Shown here in pieces: positions 35,583-44,599 of a DNA stretch of 64,000 bases. How positions within the stretch are numbered: the first letter of the stretch is position 1; each line of letters starts with the position of its first letter. The position numbers were made by a program, and so were the translations under genes. Origin of the DNA: Erythrobacter sp047872805 (GTDB taxonomy: Bacteria > Pseudomonadota > Alphaproteobacteria > Sphingomonadales > Sphingomonadaceae). Where the stretch lies: contig NZ_JBLQUK010000011.1 of the NCBI RefSeq assembly GCF_047872805.1, positions 1-64,000 on the forward strand. Direction: 5' to 3'. The notes beneath the pieces are model-generated. The model did not search any database and had not been told where the DNA came from. It saw only the letters and a list, made by a program, of their open reading frames with translations.

Positions 35583-37628
35583 CTACGGCTTCAGGCCGAA
35601 ACGAAGGCCCAGCCAGACAGTGCGCGGCACGCCCAGATCGATTGAGCCGCCCGAATTGCGGGTCACGATGTCCTCATCAAGCAGATTTTCGGCGCGCGCA
35701 ATCAGCGATAGATTTCGCACCAGCGGAATCTGCGCGAACAGATCAATCGTTGTGGCCGAGCGCAAGATGTCGGTTTCAAGGTCATCTTCGAATTGCGCGC
35801 CCACATGGCGCAGAGTCCCGGCAAGCCGCCAACCTGCTGCGGGTTGCCACGCCAGCGTTGCCGATGCGGCAAACTCGGGGGTCTGCGGCGGGCGATTTCC
35901 GTTCAGCGGCGATGATGCGCCTTCCCCGTCAATCTCTGCATCGGTGAGGCTGAACGAGGCATCGAGGCTGACGCTGCCAAACCGCGCGGCCAGCGTGCCT
36001 TCGATCCCTTGCGCCGAGATTGCAGGCAGGTTCTGACGTTGCCGAAGATTGGGCGCAATCGTCACATTGGCGATGGCGTTTTCAACCTCATTGTCAAACG
36101 CGGTCAGCGACAGGACCGCAGCATCCACCGGCTGCCAGCTCAGCCCGACCTCAAACCCTTGCAGCCGCTCATTCCTGAGCGCGGCATTGGCCTGTGTCAC
36201 TACCGGGAACACCACGAATGGCCGGTACAGTTCGTTAAGGGTCGGCACCCGCAGCCCGGTATAGGCCGCCGCGCGCAAATCCAGCCGCCGGGTGGCGTAG
36301 AACGAAGCCCCCGCGCGCCAGCTCAACTCCCAGTCGGACCGGTCCTGCGCGATGGTTTCGGATACCAATCCGCCATTGGCATCGACCGCGCGAAAGAACC
36401 CGTCTGCAATCCTGGTGTGATCCGCGCGCACTCCGCCGGTCACCACCAGCGGGCCGATTTCCCAATCGTCCTCCAGAAACAGGCCAAGATTGCTGGTCAC
36501 GCCCCCCGCGCGCCGCCGCTCGGTCAACAATCCGCTGAACGCGCTATAGGCTTCTTCCTGCAATTCCCCGTCAGACCGGCGGTAATCCGCGCCCACCCGC
36601 ACATCGTGCCCCTCTGCAATCGGCGGGCGCACTTCGATCTTGCCGCCCAGCCCGGTCGAGGGCGTGTTGCGCTGGTCGAGCACCCGCGTGAACCGGGTCG
36701 AACTGATCACCACATTGGAGAAATTGCGCGCCTGGACATAGGCCAGCGCGTCGAATTTCCAGTCACCTCGTCCGATCACCCGCAGGCTCGCATCCTGACC
36801 CTCGCTCGCCGAATCCGCGCCGTCAAAGCGCAGGGTGCGGCTATCGTCAAAGATACTCACGCGCGCCTGCAATTCGGTGTCGGCAGACAGCGGAGCGACC
36901 GCGCGCATGCCGACCTGCCAACTGTCAAACGCCGCCCGCGCGCTGGCCGGCACGCGGTCCCCGGCGGGTGTCGTGAAGAACCCCTGTCCGCGGTCCCAGC
37001 GCCCGGTTACCACGCCGAACCCGCCGCCCAATTGCTGCGTGATGGCGGCGCTGGCCTCGGTCTCTGCGCGGTCGTTGATCGCCAGATTGGCCGCGAGCGG
37101 GCCAAGCGTGTCTGCCCCCGCGCTTTCCAGCTCGATCGTCCCGGCGAGCGCGCCTGCGCCAAACGGCCCGGACCCGCCGCCGCGCGTCACCCGGATGCGC
37201 GCCAGGCCCTCGGGCGCAATCGCGGACAGCGGGATATAGCCAAAGAACGGATCGGCAATCGGCACCCCATCGAGCAGCACCAGCGCGCGGCTGGTGGCAT
37301 TGCCGCCCAGCGCGCGCAAGGTCACGCCCTGCGCGCTGGGGTTCGATGATCGGCTGTCGGACCGGCGGAATTGCTGAAACCCGGCGACATTGGACAGCAC
37401 ATCCTCAATCCGGCCCGAACCGCTGGAGATGATCTGCTCACGCTCAATCTCGGTAACCGAATAGACGATGTTGGACAGCGCCGGTTCCAACCCTTCGCCG
37501 GTCACGACAATCTCACCTTCGGGATATGCGTTCCCGGAGGTTTCGCCGCTATCCTCTTCCTGCGCCTGCGCGGGCGGGCAAATTGCGATGATACTGGCGG
37601 CAGCGAGAAAGCGAAAAACACAGGTCAT
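35583..37628 (-). CDS. TonB-dependent receptor, BtuB/FecA-size
   Basis: This receptor of about 681 residues has a signal peptide (FRFLAAASIIAICPPAQAQ) and a TonB-box-like GEIVVTGEGLEPALSN. The plug reads GRIEDVLSNVAGFQQF and GPFGAGALAGTIEL, and the barrel ends LGLRFGLKP. Its shorter length and the VTLRALGGNATSRALVLLDGVP motif resemble the BtuB/siderophore class more than the large catabolic receptors. The start is uncertain: ATG at 37628 fits the signal peptide but has a weak ribosome site, and GTG at 37658 is the alternative. It is divergent from the flavin monooxygenase gene. Confidence 0.85.
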   Translation of the reverse strand: MTCVFRFLAAASIIAICPPAQAQEEDSGETSGNAYPEGEIVVTGEGLEPALSNIVYSVTEIEREQIISSGSGRIEDVLSNVAGFQQFRRSDSRSSNPSAQGVTLRALGGNATSRALVLLDGVPIADPFFGYIPLSAIAPEGLARIRVTRGGGSGPFGAGALAGTIELESAGADTLGPLAANLAINDRAETEASAAITQQLGGGFGVVTGRWDRGQGFFTTPAGDRVPASARAAFDSWQVGMRAVAPLSADTELQARVSIFDDSRTLRFDGADSASEGQDASLRVIGRGDWKFDALAYVQARNFSNVVISSTRFTRVLDQRNTPSTGLGGKIEVRPPIAEGHDVRVGADYRRSDGELQEEAYSAFSGLLTERRRAGGVTSNLGLFLEDDWEIGPLVVTGGVRADHTRIADGFFRAVDANGGLVSETIAQDRSDWELSWRAGASFYATRRLDLRAAAYTGLRVPTLNELYRPFVVFPVVTQANAALRNERLQGFEVGLSWQPVDAAVLSLTAFDNEVENAIANVTIAPNLRQRQNLPAISAQGIEGTLAARFGSVSLDASFSLTDAEIDGEGASSPLNGNRPPQTPEFAASATLAWQPAAGWRLAGTLRHVGAQFEDDLETDILRSATTIDLFAQIPLVRNLSLIARAENLLDEDIVTRNSGGSIDLGVPRTVWLGLRFGLKP

Positions 37629-37743
37629 GGGCGCGACTGCTAGCGGGTCCGGACGCACAAGTCAGTTTCAAATTGCTATCAAGACTCGCTTTTGCCGACG
37701 ACGTGTGTTTACATCACTGTCAATACCACAAGAGAGAGGCCCC

Positions 37744-39252
37744 ATGCTCGCAACACCCCCTGATTACGATGTGCTGATCGTCGGCGCAGGCATTTCCGGC
37801 ATCGGCATGGCCGCGCATATGCGAATGAAGGCGCCCGGCCACAGCTTCGCCATTGTCGAGCGGCGCGAGAACCTTGGCGGGACGTGGGACTTGTTCCGCT
37901 ATCCCGGCATCCGTTCGGACAGCGATATGCACACGCTGGGCTTTGATTTTGAGCCGTGGCGCCATGAAAAAAGCATAGCCGATGCGCCCGCGATCCTCGA
38001 ATATCTCAACCGGATCGTCGATGAGCGCGGCATCCGCCAACACATCCGTTTCGGGCAAAAGGTCATCGCAGCGGACTTCCGTCCGGACGAGGCACGTTGG
38101 CATCTTGAGCTGGAAACCGCAGAGGGCACACGCAGCCGAGTGACGGCAAATTTCCTTTATCTCGGTTCGGGCTATTACGATTACGACGAACCCTATGACC
38201 CCGGCTTTCAACTCGGTGCATTCAAGGGGCAGGTTCTCCACCCGCAATTCTGGCCCGAAGACCTCGATTATGCAGGCAAGAAAGTCGTGGTGATCGGATC
38301 GGGCGCGACCGCCGTCACCATCGTCCCGTCGATGGCGGAGACCGCTGGGCACGTCACCATGCTGCAACGCACGCCAACTTGGATGGCTTCGCGTCCGGCA
38401 AAGGATGGCTTTGCCAACTTTCTGCGCAAGATCCTGCCAGAACAACTCGCCTACCGGATCACCCGCGCCAAGAATATCTGGATGCAGGATTTCGTTTTCA
38501 AGACCGCCCGCAACAAGCCCGAAAAGGTCAAGGAGAACCTGCGCAAGGGACTCGAAAAGGCAATGGGGCCAGATTACGACAAGGCGGCCTTTACCCCGCC
38601 CTACAATCCTTGGGAGCAGCGGCTGTGTCTGGTGCCCGACGCTGATATGTTCAACGCGATCAATGCGGGCAAGGCCAGCATCGTCACCGGCCATATCGAA
38701 GCATTTGAGGAAACCGGCATCCGTCTGAAATCGGGCGAACTGATTGACGCCGACATCATCATCACCGCCACCGGCCTGAACATGGCGGTCGCCGGGAAAA
38801 TCGCGGTCAGCGTCAATGGCGAAGCGGTCGATTTCGCGCAAAGGTTCTATTACAAGGGCTGCATGTTCTCGAACCTGCCCAATCTTGCGGTGGTGTTCGG
38901 CTATCTCAACGCCAGTTGGACTTTGCGCGCGGACATCAATTCCGACTATGTCTGCCGGGTGCTCAATGAAATGCGCAATCAGGGGGTGGACACCGTGACC
39001 CCGGTTCTGACCCCCGCAATGGAGGCCGCCATCGAAGAAGATGACATTTACGATTTCTCCAGCGGTTATATCCAGCGCGCCAAGCACCTCCAGCCCAAGA
39101 ACGGCGTCAATTATCCGTGGCGGCTAAATCAGGAATATGTGGCGGATCGCAAGCTTATGGCGAAAGACCCGGTCGATGACGGCATCCTCACCTTTACCCG
39201 CGCCGGGGCCAATGCGAAAACGCCGGACGAACAGCTCGAAGCCGCGGAGTAA
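37744..39252 (+). CDS. Flavin-dependent Baeyer-Villiger-type monooxygenase
   Basis: This 502-residue FAD/NADPH enzyme inserts oxygen into ketones or related substrates. It has an N-terminal Rossmann motif GAGISGIG (residues 14-21) and a second nucleotide site VVVIGSGATA near 181-190. The Baeyer-Villiger fingerprint FKGQVLHPQFWP lies between them at about residues 161-172. The ATG at 37744 follows AGAGAGG; the open frame upstream overlaps the divergent TBDR gene and is rejected. With the nearby beta-oxidation genes this fits breakdown of alicyclic, terpenoid or long-chain ketones. The actual substrate is not evident. Confidence 0.9.
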   Translation: MLATPPDYDVLIVGAGISGIGMAAHMRMKAPGHSFAIVERRENLGGTWDLFRYPGIRSDSDMHTLGFDFEPWRHEKSIADAPAILEYLNRIVDERGIRQHIRFGQKVIAADFRPDEARWHLELETAEGTRSRVTANFLYLGSGYYDYDEPYDPGFQLGAFKGQVLHPQFWPEDLDYAGKKVVVIGSGATAVTIVPSMAETAGHVTMLQRTPTWMASRPAKDGFANFLRKILPEQLAYRITRAKNIWMQDFVFKTARNKPEKVKENLRKGLEKAMGPDYDKAAFTPPYNPWEQRLCLVPDADMFNAINAGKASIVTGHIEAFEETGIRLKSGELIDADIIITATGLNMAVAGKIAVSVNGEAVDFAQRFYYKGCMFSNLPNLAVVFGYLNASWTLRADINSDYVCRVLNEMRNQGVDTVTPVLTPAMEAAIEEDDIYDFSSGYIQRAKHLQPKNGVNYPWRLNQEYVADRKLMAKDPVDDGILTFTRAGANAKTPDEQLEAAE

Positions 39253-39260
39253 GCCAAGCC

Positions 39261-39361
39261 TCGTCATTGCGAGCCGCAGGCGAAGCAATCCAGACCGCCG
39301 CATCCAGACCGCCGCGTACCCACTCTGGATTGCCGCGCCGCTTTGCGGCTCGCAATGACGA
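39261..39361. repeat. Inverted intergenic repeat of the CGTCATTGCGAG type
   Basis: TCGTCATTGCGAG...GCAATCCAGA at the left is matched in inverted order by TCTGGATTGC...CTCGCAATGACGA at the right (39324-39361), with a 14-base direct repeat (ATCCAGACCGCCGC) between them. This family of palindromes is familiar from alphaproteobacterial genomes. It lies between the monooxygenase gene and the cinA-like gene and could fold into a long hairpin in RNA. Confidence 0.8.
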
Positions 39362-39401
39362 AAGACTTTTGATTCAGCCAAGCTTCGCCTAACCCAACCC
39401 C

Positions 39402-40178
39402 ATGACCTCTCCTGAAAAAATCTGGCCTGAAAAAATATGGACAGCCGGACTTGTCGTCATTGGCGATGAAATCCTGTCCGGTCGCACCCATGACAAGAAT
39501 ATTGCTCAGGTCGCATCGTGGCTGCAGGTGCAGGGCATCCGCCTTGCCGAAGTGCGCGTGGTGCCCGATGTCGAGGACCGGATTGTCGAGGCGGTCAACG
39601 CTTTGCGCGCCGCCAATGATTACCTCTTCACCACCGGCGGGATCGGGCCTACGCATGATGACATCACCGTCGATGCGGTGGCAAAGGCGCTGGGCGTGCC
39701 GGTTACCATCCACCCCGATGCGCGCGCTCTGCTTGAACGTTATTACGCGGACAAGGGCGGACTGAACGAAGGGCGGCTGCGCATGGCGCGCGTGCCCGAA
39801 GGCGCAGACCTGATCCCCAATCGCATGTCCGGCGCGCCGGGCATCCGCCGCGGCAATGTCATCCTGATGGCGGGGGTCCCGCATATCACCGCCGGGATGC
39901 TCGACGCGCTGACCGGCAAGCTGGAGGGCGGAGCGCCGCTGCTGTCGAGCACCATCGGCTGCTGGGTCGCCGAAAGCGAGGTTGCCGCGACGCTGCGCGA
40001 GGTCGAAACCGCGCATGCCAATTGCCAGATCGGTTCCTACCCGTTCTTCCGCGAAGGGCGCGTGGGGGCGAATTTCGTGATCCGTTCGACCAGCCAGACC
40101 GACCTTGCCGGTTGCGAGAGCGACCTGATCGGCAGGCTGATAGCCAGCGGAAACGAGCCAGTGACCGGCGGGATTTAG
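39402..40178 (+). CDS. CinA N-terminal (molybdopterin-binding-like) domain protein
   Basis: This 258-residue protein has the MoCF/MoaB-like domain of competence/damage-inducible protein A. It is recognised by GLVVIGDEILSGRTHDKN, the LFTTGGIGPTHDDIT loop and LIPNRMSGAPGI. The C-terminal nicotinamide-mononucleotide amidase domain of full CinA (total about 410 residues) is absent, as in many alphaproteobacteria where it is encoded elsewhere. It is likely cytoplasmic, and its precise role is uncertain (NAD-related pyrophosphatase activity is known for the domain). It is followed by a strong terminator. Confidence 0.88.
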   Translation: MTSPEKIWPEKIWTAGLVVIGDEILSGRTHDKNIAQVASWLQVQGIRLAEVRVVPDVEDRIVEAVNALRAANDYLFTTGGIGPTHDDITVDAVAKALGVPVTIHPDARALLERYYADKGGLNEGRLRMARVPEGADLIPNRMSGAPGIRRGNVILMAGVPHITAGMLDALTGKLEGGAPLLSSTIGCWVAESEVAATLREVETAHANCQIGSYPFFREGRVGANFVIRSTSQTDLAGCESDLIGRLIASGNEPVTGGI

Positions 40179-40198
40179 AGCGCTTTTGCGCAAAACGA

Positions 40199-40236
40199 AA
40201 AAGGGGGCCGGAAGCTTGCGCTCCCGGCCCCCTTTT
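40199..40236. terminator. Bidirectional terminator between cinA-like gene and rplA
   Basis: AAAAGGGGGCCGG pairs perfectly with CCGGCCCCCTTTT around a 12-base loop. It ends both the rightward cinA-like gene and the leftward rplK-rplA operon. Confidence 0.92.
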
Positions 40237-40261
40237 CAGTTCATTGTGGCGAATTCGGGCG

Positions 40262-40954
40262 TTACGCGCCTTCGATATTCGCCGTGTCGATTTTCAGGCC
40301 GGGGCCCATGCTCGAGGTCAGCGAGACCTTGCGCACATATTTGCCCTTTGCGCCCGAAGGCTTGGCCTTGACGATGGCGTCGGTGATCGCGTTGAAATTG
40401 GCTTTCAGCGCATCGTCAGAAAACGACAGCTTGCCGATGCCCGAATGGATGATGCCCTGCTTTTCGACGCGGAATTCGACCTGGCCGCCCTTGGCGTCCT
40501 TTACGGCCTGTTCCACGTTTGGCGTGACCGTGCCCAGTTTCGGGTTCGGCATCAGCCCCTTGGGACCGAGCAGCTTGCCCAGACGGCCAACCACGCCCAT
40601 CATGTCCGGTGTCGCGATGACGCGGTCATAATCGACATTGCCGTTCTGCATGTCTTCCATCAGGTCTTCGGCGCCAACCTTGTCAGCACCGGCAGCCAGC
40701 GCCTTGTCAGCGTTGTCGCCGCGCGCGAACACGGCGACCTTCACGTCCTTGCCCGTGCCCGAAGGCAGCGAAACCATGCCGCGCACCATCTGGTCGGCGT
40801 GACGCGGATCGACGCCGAGGTTCATGGCAACTTCGACGGTTTCGTCAAACTTGGCCTTATGCGTGCGCAAGGTGGCGATGGCTTCGTCAAAGCTATACAG
40901 CTTTTCGCGGTCGAGACCGGCAACGATTTTCTGCTTCTTGGTGATCTTCGCCAT
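40262..40954 (-). CDS. rplA: 50S ribosomal protein L1
   Basis: This 230-residue ribosomal protein forms the L1 stalk, binds 23S rRNA and in many bacteria represses its own operon. The N-terminus AKITKKQKIVAG, the conserved VNLGVDPRHADQMVRG block, GPKGLMPNPKLGT and the C-terminal VSLTSSMGPGLKID are all standard. The start lies 4 bases after the rplK stop. The gene order rplK-rplA is conserved, and the operon ends at a strong terminator. Confidence 0.98.
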   Translation of the reverse strand: MAKITKKQKIVAGLDREKLYSFDEAIATLRTHKAKFDETVEVAMNLGVDPRHADQMVRGMVSLPSGTGKDVKVAVFARGDNADKALAAGADKVGAEDLMEDMQNGNVDYDRVIATPDMMGVVGRLGKLLGPKGLMPNPKLGTVTPNVEQAVKDAKGGQVEFRVEKQGIIHSGIGKLSFSDDALKANFNAITDAIVKAKPSGAKGKYVRKVSLTSSMGPGLKIDTANIEGA

Positions 40955-40958
40955 TGGT

Positions 40959-41390
40959 TCAGCCCTCCACCACTTCGAGGCCCATCGAACGCACGGAGCC
41001 TTCGATGATCTTCATGGCCTGTTCGATATCGTTTGCGTTGAGATCAGCCATCTTGGTCTCGGCGATTTCCTTCACCTGGGATTGCGTGATCGAGCCTGCG
41101 ACCACCTTGCCCGGCTCTTTCGAACCCGATTTCAGCTTCGCAGCCTTCTTGATCAGAAAGCTGGCGGGCGGAGTTTTGGTGATGAAGGTGAACGACCGGT
41201 CAGCATAGACGGTGATCGTCGTCGGGATCGGCATGCCTTTTTCAAGGCTGTCGGTCGCGGCGTTGAACGCCTTGCAGAATTCCATGATATTCACGCCGCG
41301 CTGACCCAGAGCCGGGCCGATTGGCGGAGAGGGATTTGCAGTGCCCGCGGGCACTTGCAGCTTAATATAGCCTTCGATTTTCTTGGCCAC
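40959..41390 (-). CDS. rplK: 50S ribosomal protein L11
   Basis: This 143-residue protein binds the GTPase-associated centre of 23S rRNA. The sequence from AKKIEGYIKLQVPAG through NPSPPIGPALGQRGVNIMEF to TMKIIEGSVRSMGL-like residues at the end is canonical. Translation starts at GTG 41390 and not at the in-frame ATG 6 codons upstream, because GGAGG lies 5 bases before the GTG and the protein then matches family length. It is co-transcribed with rplA. NusG and secE lie further upstream beyond an inserted glycosyltransferase gene. Confidence 0.97.
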   Translation of the reverse strand: MAKKIEGYIKLQVPAGTANPSPPIGPALGQRGVNIMEFCKAFNAATDSLEKGMPIPTTITVYADRSFTFITKTPPASFLIKKAAKLKSGSKEPGKVVAGSITQSQVKEIAETKMADLNANDIEQAMKIIEGSVRSMGLEVVEG

Positions 41391-41440
41391 TGGGGCCTCC
41401 TTTCGCACTGTTCCCTGCCGGTTTTCGCCAGCAAGGTCAT

Positions 41441-41484
41441 GTTAAGCGGTCCAGCGGCAACCCTTTCGGACAGCCTCCCGCACG
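41441..41484 (-). promoter_or_regulatory. Candidate structured leader of the rplK-rplA mRNA
   Basis: On the coding strand this segment reads CGTGCGGGAGGCTGTCCGAA and continues to CGCTGGACCGCTTAAC. It can fold around the CCG/CGG and GTCC/GGAC blocks. A similar block is, as far as I recall, conserved ahead of rplK in other alphaproteobacteria. It may be the L1-responsive leader; this is weakly supported. Confidence 0.3.
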
Positions 41485-41561
41485 GATTCGCGTCTATTCG
41501 ACGAGAGCGCGCCGCATAGCGGTTTTGTGCCGTGATGCAAGCGCCGAATGGACCGCCCGCG

Positions 41562-43577
41562 CTATTGCGGGACGGTGATATCCGCCGGGGGCAGACCCTG
41601 ACGATAGCGCGCCAGCGCCGCCTCCATGCCGGCCTCGAAATGGCGCGTGTACATCGCCGTGTTGAACAGCGGCGCGCTGAGCCGGTTCGCGGCGAGCTTT
41701 GCACGGATTGCAGCGAGGCCCGCCGGGTCCTGTGCCAATCGCAGGATCAGGCGTTTATATTCCGCATCATCGTGCGTCACCAGTTCGGGCAGGCCCACCG
41801 CATGAAGCAGGCTGGAGGCGACCCGCGCGGCGAATTGCTCGCCCTCCCGCGTCACCACCGGCAGCCCTGCCCACAGCGCGTCATTGGCGGTCGTATGCGC
41901 GTTCATGCAAAATGTGTCGATAAACAGATCAGCGTGGCGGTGCCGCTCCAGATGCTCGGGATTGGCAATCCGCCTCGCAAAGATCAGCCGCGCCGGATCG
42001 ACCGCGCGCGCCCGCGCCTGCTTACCCAGATTGGCCTGCACATGCGCATTGGATTGAAACAGCCACAACACACTGCCTTTGATCTGTTTCAGCACCCGCA
42101 TCCAGATGTCGAATTCGCGGCGCGTCACTTTGTAATTGCTGTTGAAACAGCACAGCACAAGCGCGTTTTCGGGCAGGCCGTGATCGGCCCGGCGGGTGGG
42201 TGTCTTGGCGATCGGAAGCTGATTGTCTGCGGGCACATAGCAATACGGCAGGCGGATCAGCGCCTCTGAATAATGCGCGCGGTGCCGATCAGGAATCACA
42301 TGTGGATCGGCGATCAGATAATCGATGAAATTGGTGCCCAAGGTGCTGGGATAGCCGAGATAGGTGACCTGCAACGGGGCCAGTTTCTGTTTGAACAGAC
42401 CGCTGCGCGAATCGACCGTGTAACCTTGCCGGTCGATGGCGATATCAAAGTCGAGCGAGCGCGCGAGGGTGACGATGCGTTCGTCGGACCACCCGGCGAC
42501 ATCGTGGAAATGCTCGATGCTCTGTTCCGATGCGCGGCGGTAGGCGTCATCGCGCTTTGCCCCGATGCTGAATCCGTGCACTTCAAACCGCGACCGGTCA
42601 TGTTCGCGCAGCAACCCCCCGAGCAGCCGAGCGCCGGGATGATCGTGGAAGTCGGCGCTGACATACAGCAGCCGCAGCCGCCGTTCGCCCACCCGCGCGG
42701 CAGACTTGCCGCCCGCATCTGCCGATCCGGCCATTGCCCCCGGCGCGAGCTTGAAATTGCGGTCCGCCCAGCTTTTTGCCCGGGCCAATTGCCGATGAGG
42801 CACGTCCTCTAACGCCAAAAACGGCCACGGCGGCACGCCCTCACCGGTCACCCCAAGATCTGCAATCGCGTCTGAAAATTCGTCCATCGCGGGCCAGTCG
42901 CAATGCTGCGCCAATTGATACAGCAGGTTTGCTTTCGCCAGCGCATTGTCCGGGTCCAGCGCCAGAGCCTTGCGAAACGCAGCAATGGCAACCGCGTCTT
43001 CGCCGCGTTCCTGCGCGATTGTGCCGAGATTGTAATGGGCCTTGGCAAAATCCGGGCGGGCTTCAATCGCCGTGCGATAGGCGGTGATGGCATCGGTCTG
43101 TAGCCCGGCGCGTTTGAGCGCATTGCCAAGGCTGTTGTGAACCTCTGCCAGATCGGGGCGCAAGACACAGGCGCGGCGCAGATGCAGGATCGCCGCGTCG
43201 ATTTCTCCCAGCCGGGTCAGGACACTGCCCAGATTGTTGTGCGCCTGCGCCATGTCGGGATCGATATCGAGCGCGCGGCGATAGGCCGCCATGGCTTCGA
43301 TCAATTGCCCTTCGTCCTGTAGCACCAGCCCCAGATTATAGGGTGCGCCGGAATATCGGGGGTTGATCTGGCAGGCGCGGCGAAAACTCTCGGCGGCCTC
43401 GCCCGCATAGCCCAGCGCGCGCGCCGCCGCTCCGCGCACGTTCCACCCGCCATCAAATTCGGGACATTCGGCGCACAATGCGCGGGCGAATTTCAAGGCA
43501 TCGGCGTAACGCTGCGCCCGGTAAAGCCCGGTTAGCGTGCGAATCTGATCCGGCGAAGGCTGGCGCATCGTGCCCAT
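41562..43577 (-). CDS. TPR protein with SPINDLY-type O-GlcNAc transferase domain
   Basis: This 671-residue protein begins with about seven TPR repeats (residues 15-270; for example IDPDMAQAHNNLGSVLTRLG and ARPDFAKAHYNLGTIAQERG). A GT41 (SPY/OGT) glycosyltransferase domain spans about 300 to 660. Conserved features are LLYVSADFHDHP, IDRQGYT, VTYLGYPSTLGTNFIDY, LVLCCFNSNYKVT and DTFCMNAHTTANDALWAG, so the active site looks intact. Bacterial relatives modify proteins, for example flagellin, or act in envelope biogenesis. The gene is wedged between nusG and rplK on the same strand, an unusual place. The 5' end may be ATG 43577 or ATG 43568. Confidence 0.88.
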   Translation of the reverse strand: MGTMRQPSPDQIRTLTGLYRAQRYADALKFARALCAECPEFDGGWNVRGAAARALGYAGEAAESFRRACQINPRYSGAPYNLGLVLQDEGQLIEAMAAYRRALDIDPDMAQAHNNLGSVLTRLGEIDAAILHLRRACVLRPDLAEVHNSLGNALKRAGLQTDAITAYRTAIEARPDFAKAHYNLGTIAQERGEDAVAIAAFRKALALDPDNALAKANLLYQLAQHCDWPAMDEFSDAIADLGVTGEGVPPWPFLALEDVPHRQLARAKSWADRNFKLAPGAMAGSADAGGKSAARVGERRLRLLYVSADFHDHPGARLLGGLLREHDRSRFEVHGFSIGAKRDDAYRRASEQSIEHFHDVAGWSDERIVTLARSLDFDIAIDRQGYTVDSRSGLFKQKLAPLQVTYLGYPSTLGTNFIDYLIADPHVIPDRHRAHYSEALIRLPYCYVPADNQLPIAKTPTRRADHGLPENALVLCCFNSNYKVTRREFDIWMRVLKQIKGSVLWLFQSNAHVQANLGKQARARAVDPARLIFARRIANPEHLERHRHADLFIDTFCMNAHTTANDALWAGLPVVTREGEQFAARVASSLLHAVGLPELVTHDDAEYKRLILRLAQDPAGLAAIRAKLAANRLSAPLFNTAMYTRHFEAGMEAALARYRQGLPPADITVPQ

Positions 43578-43653
43578 GCGCGCAGCCTAGCAAGCACCGG
43601 GGCCGGTCACCAGCATGACAGTCAGCGCGGCAAGCGCCCTGCCCGCTGCGGGT

Positions 43654-44190
43654 TTACTTGGCCAGTTCGACCTGTTCAAAATCAAGTTCAACCAGAGTCG
43701 GACGACCAAAGATCGAAACGCTGACCTTGACCTTGGACTTGTCGAAATCGAGCTCTTCGACGACGCCGTTGAAGCTGGCGAAGGGCCCATCGAGCACTTT
43801 GACCGAATCGCCGATTTCGTAATCGACGCTGACCTGCTGCTTGGGCGCGGCCTTGGCTGCCTCAACACCGCCGAAATAGCGCGCGGCCTCTTTCTCGCTG
43901 ATCGGCTGCGGTTTGTTGTTGTTGCCTAGGAAGCCGGTGACCTTGGGCGTGTTCTTGACGAGGTGATAGACATCGTCGTTCATCCGCAATTTGGCCAGCA
44001 CATAACCGGGCATGAATTTGCGTTCGACCTGAACTTTCTTGCCGCGCTTGACCTCGGTGATGGTTTCGGTCGGAACCTCGATTTCCTCAACCGCTTCGGC
44101 CAGGCCAAGCCGGTCCGCCTCGGCGAGGATCGCGTCTTTCACCTTGTTTTCAAAGCCGGAATGGGCGTGAATAATATACCAGCGAGACAT
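43654..44190 (-). CDS. nusG: Transcription termination/antitermination protein NusG
   Basis: This 178-residue transcription elongation factor binds RNA polymerase and Rho or ribosomal S10. The NGN domain starts RWYIIHAHSGFENKVKDAI and includes KFMPGYVLAKLRMNDD. The C-terminal KOW domain has YEIGDSVKVLDGPFASFNG. It follows secE by 66 bases in the usual order. In most genomes rplK would follow, but here an O-GlcNAc-transferase-like gene intervenes. Confidence 0.97.
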   Translation of the reverse strand: MSRWYIIHAHSGFENKVKDAILAEADRLGLAEAVEEIEVPTETITEVKRGKKVQVERKFMPGYVLAKLRMNDDVYHLVKNTPKVTGFLGNNNKPQPISEKEAARYFGGVEAAKAAPKQQVSVDYEIGDSVKVLDGPFASFNGVVEELDFDKSKVKVSVSIFGRPTLVELDFEQVELAK

Positions 44191-44256
44191 GAATGGTCCT
44201 TAGATCGAAAGTCTTGAATAGGGCGCGTTTGCGCCGGTTAAATCAGGCCCGCACAC

Positions 44257-44481
44257 TCACGCAAGCGTGAGCAGGAAATTGACGAGGGCGTTGAACACGC
44301 TGTCAATGCCAAGGAAAAACAGCGACAGCACCACCATAAAGATGAACACAAAAACCGCGGTGCGCACCGTCTCATCGCGGGTCGGCCACACGACCTTGTT
44401 AAACTCGGTCCGAACCTGATTCACGAATTCGGGAACCGATGTCTTGCGCTTCTTCTCTTCGGCTTTGGGTGTTTGGGCCAT
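44257..44481 (-). CDS. secE: Preprotein translocase subunit SecE
   Basis: This 74-residue small type of SecE has one membrane helix and stabilises the SecY channel. The amphipathic N-terminal part (EFVNQVRTEFNKVVWPTRDE) carries the highly conserved KVVWPTR block. The C-terminal membrane segment is VFVFIFMVVLSLFFLGIDS. Its place upstream of nusG is conserved. A good promoter lies about 120 bases upstream. Confidence 0.96.
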   Translation of the reverse strand: MAQTPKAEEKKRKTSVPEFVNQVRTEFNKVVWPTRDETVRTAVFVFIFMVVLSLFFLGIDSVFNALVNFLLTLA

Positions 44482-44599
44482 GGGTAGCCTTTCGCCTTCG
44501 CGTGTAATGTTTCTGTCCGGCTTTCAGGTAGGGCCCCGCGCCGCCCGGGACAAGGTCGCGGAGGGGCTTGGGAAATTACCGATGTCGGGATTGCCATCG

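Noticed and set aside
36009..37349. 446-codon plus-strand frame inside the BtuB-size TBDR gene
   Set aside because: It is Arg- and His-rich noise opposite conserved plug and barrel sequence.
37720..39087. 455-codon minus-strand frame inside the monooxygenase gene
   Set aside because: It is the antisense of the Rossmann and Baeyer-Villiger motifs, with no recognisable features.
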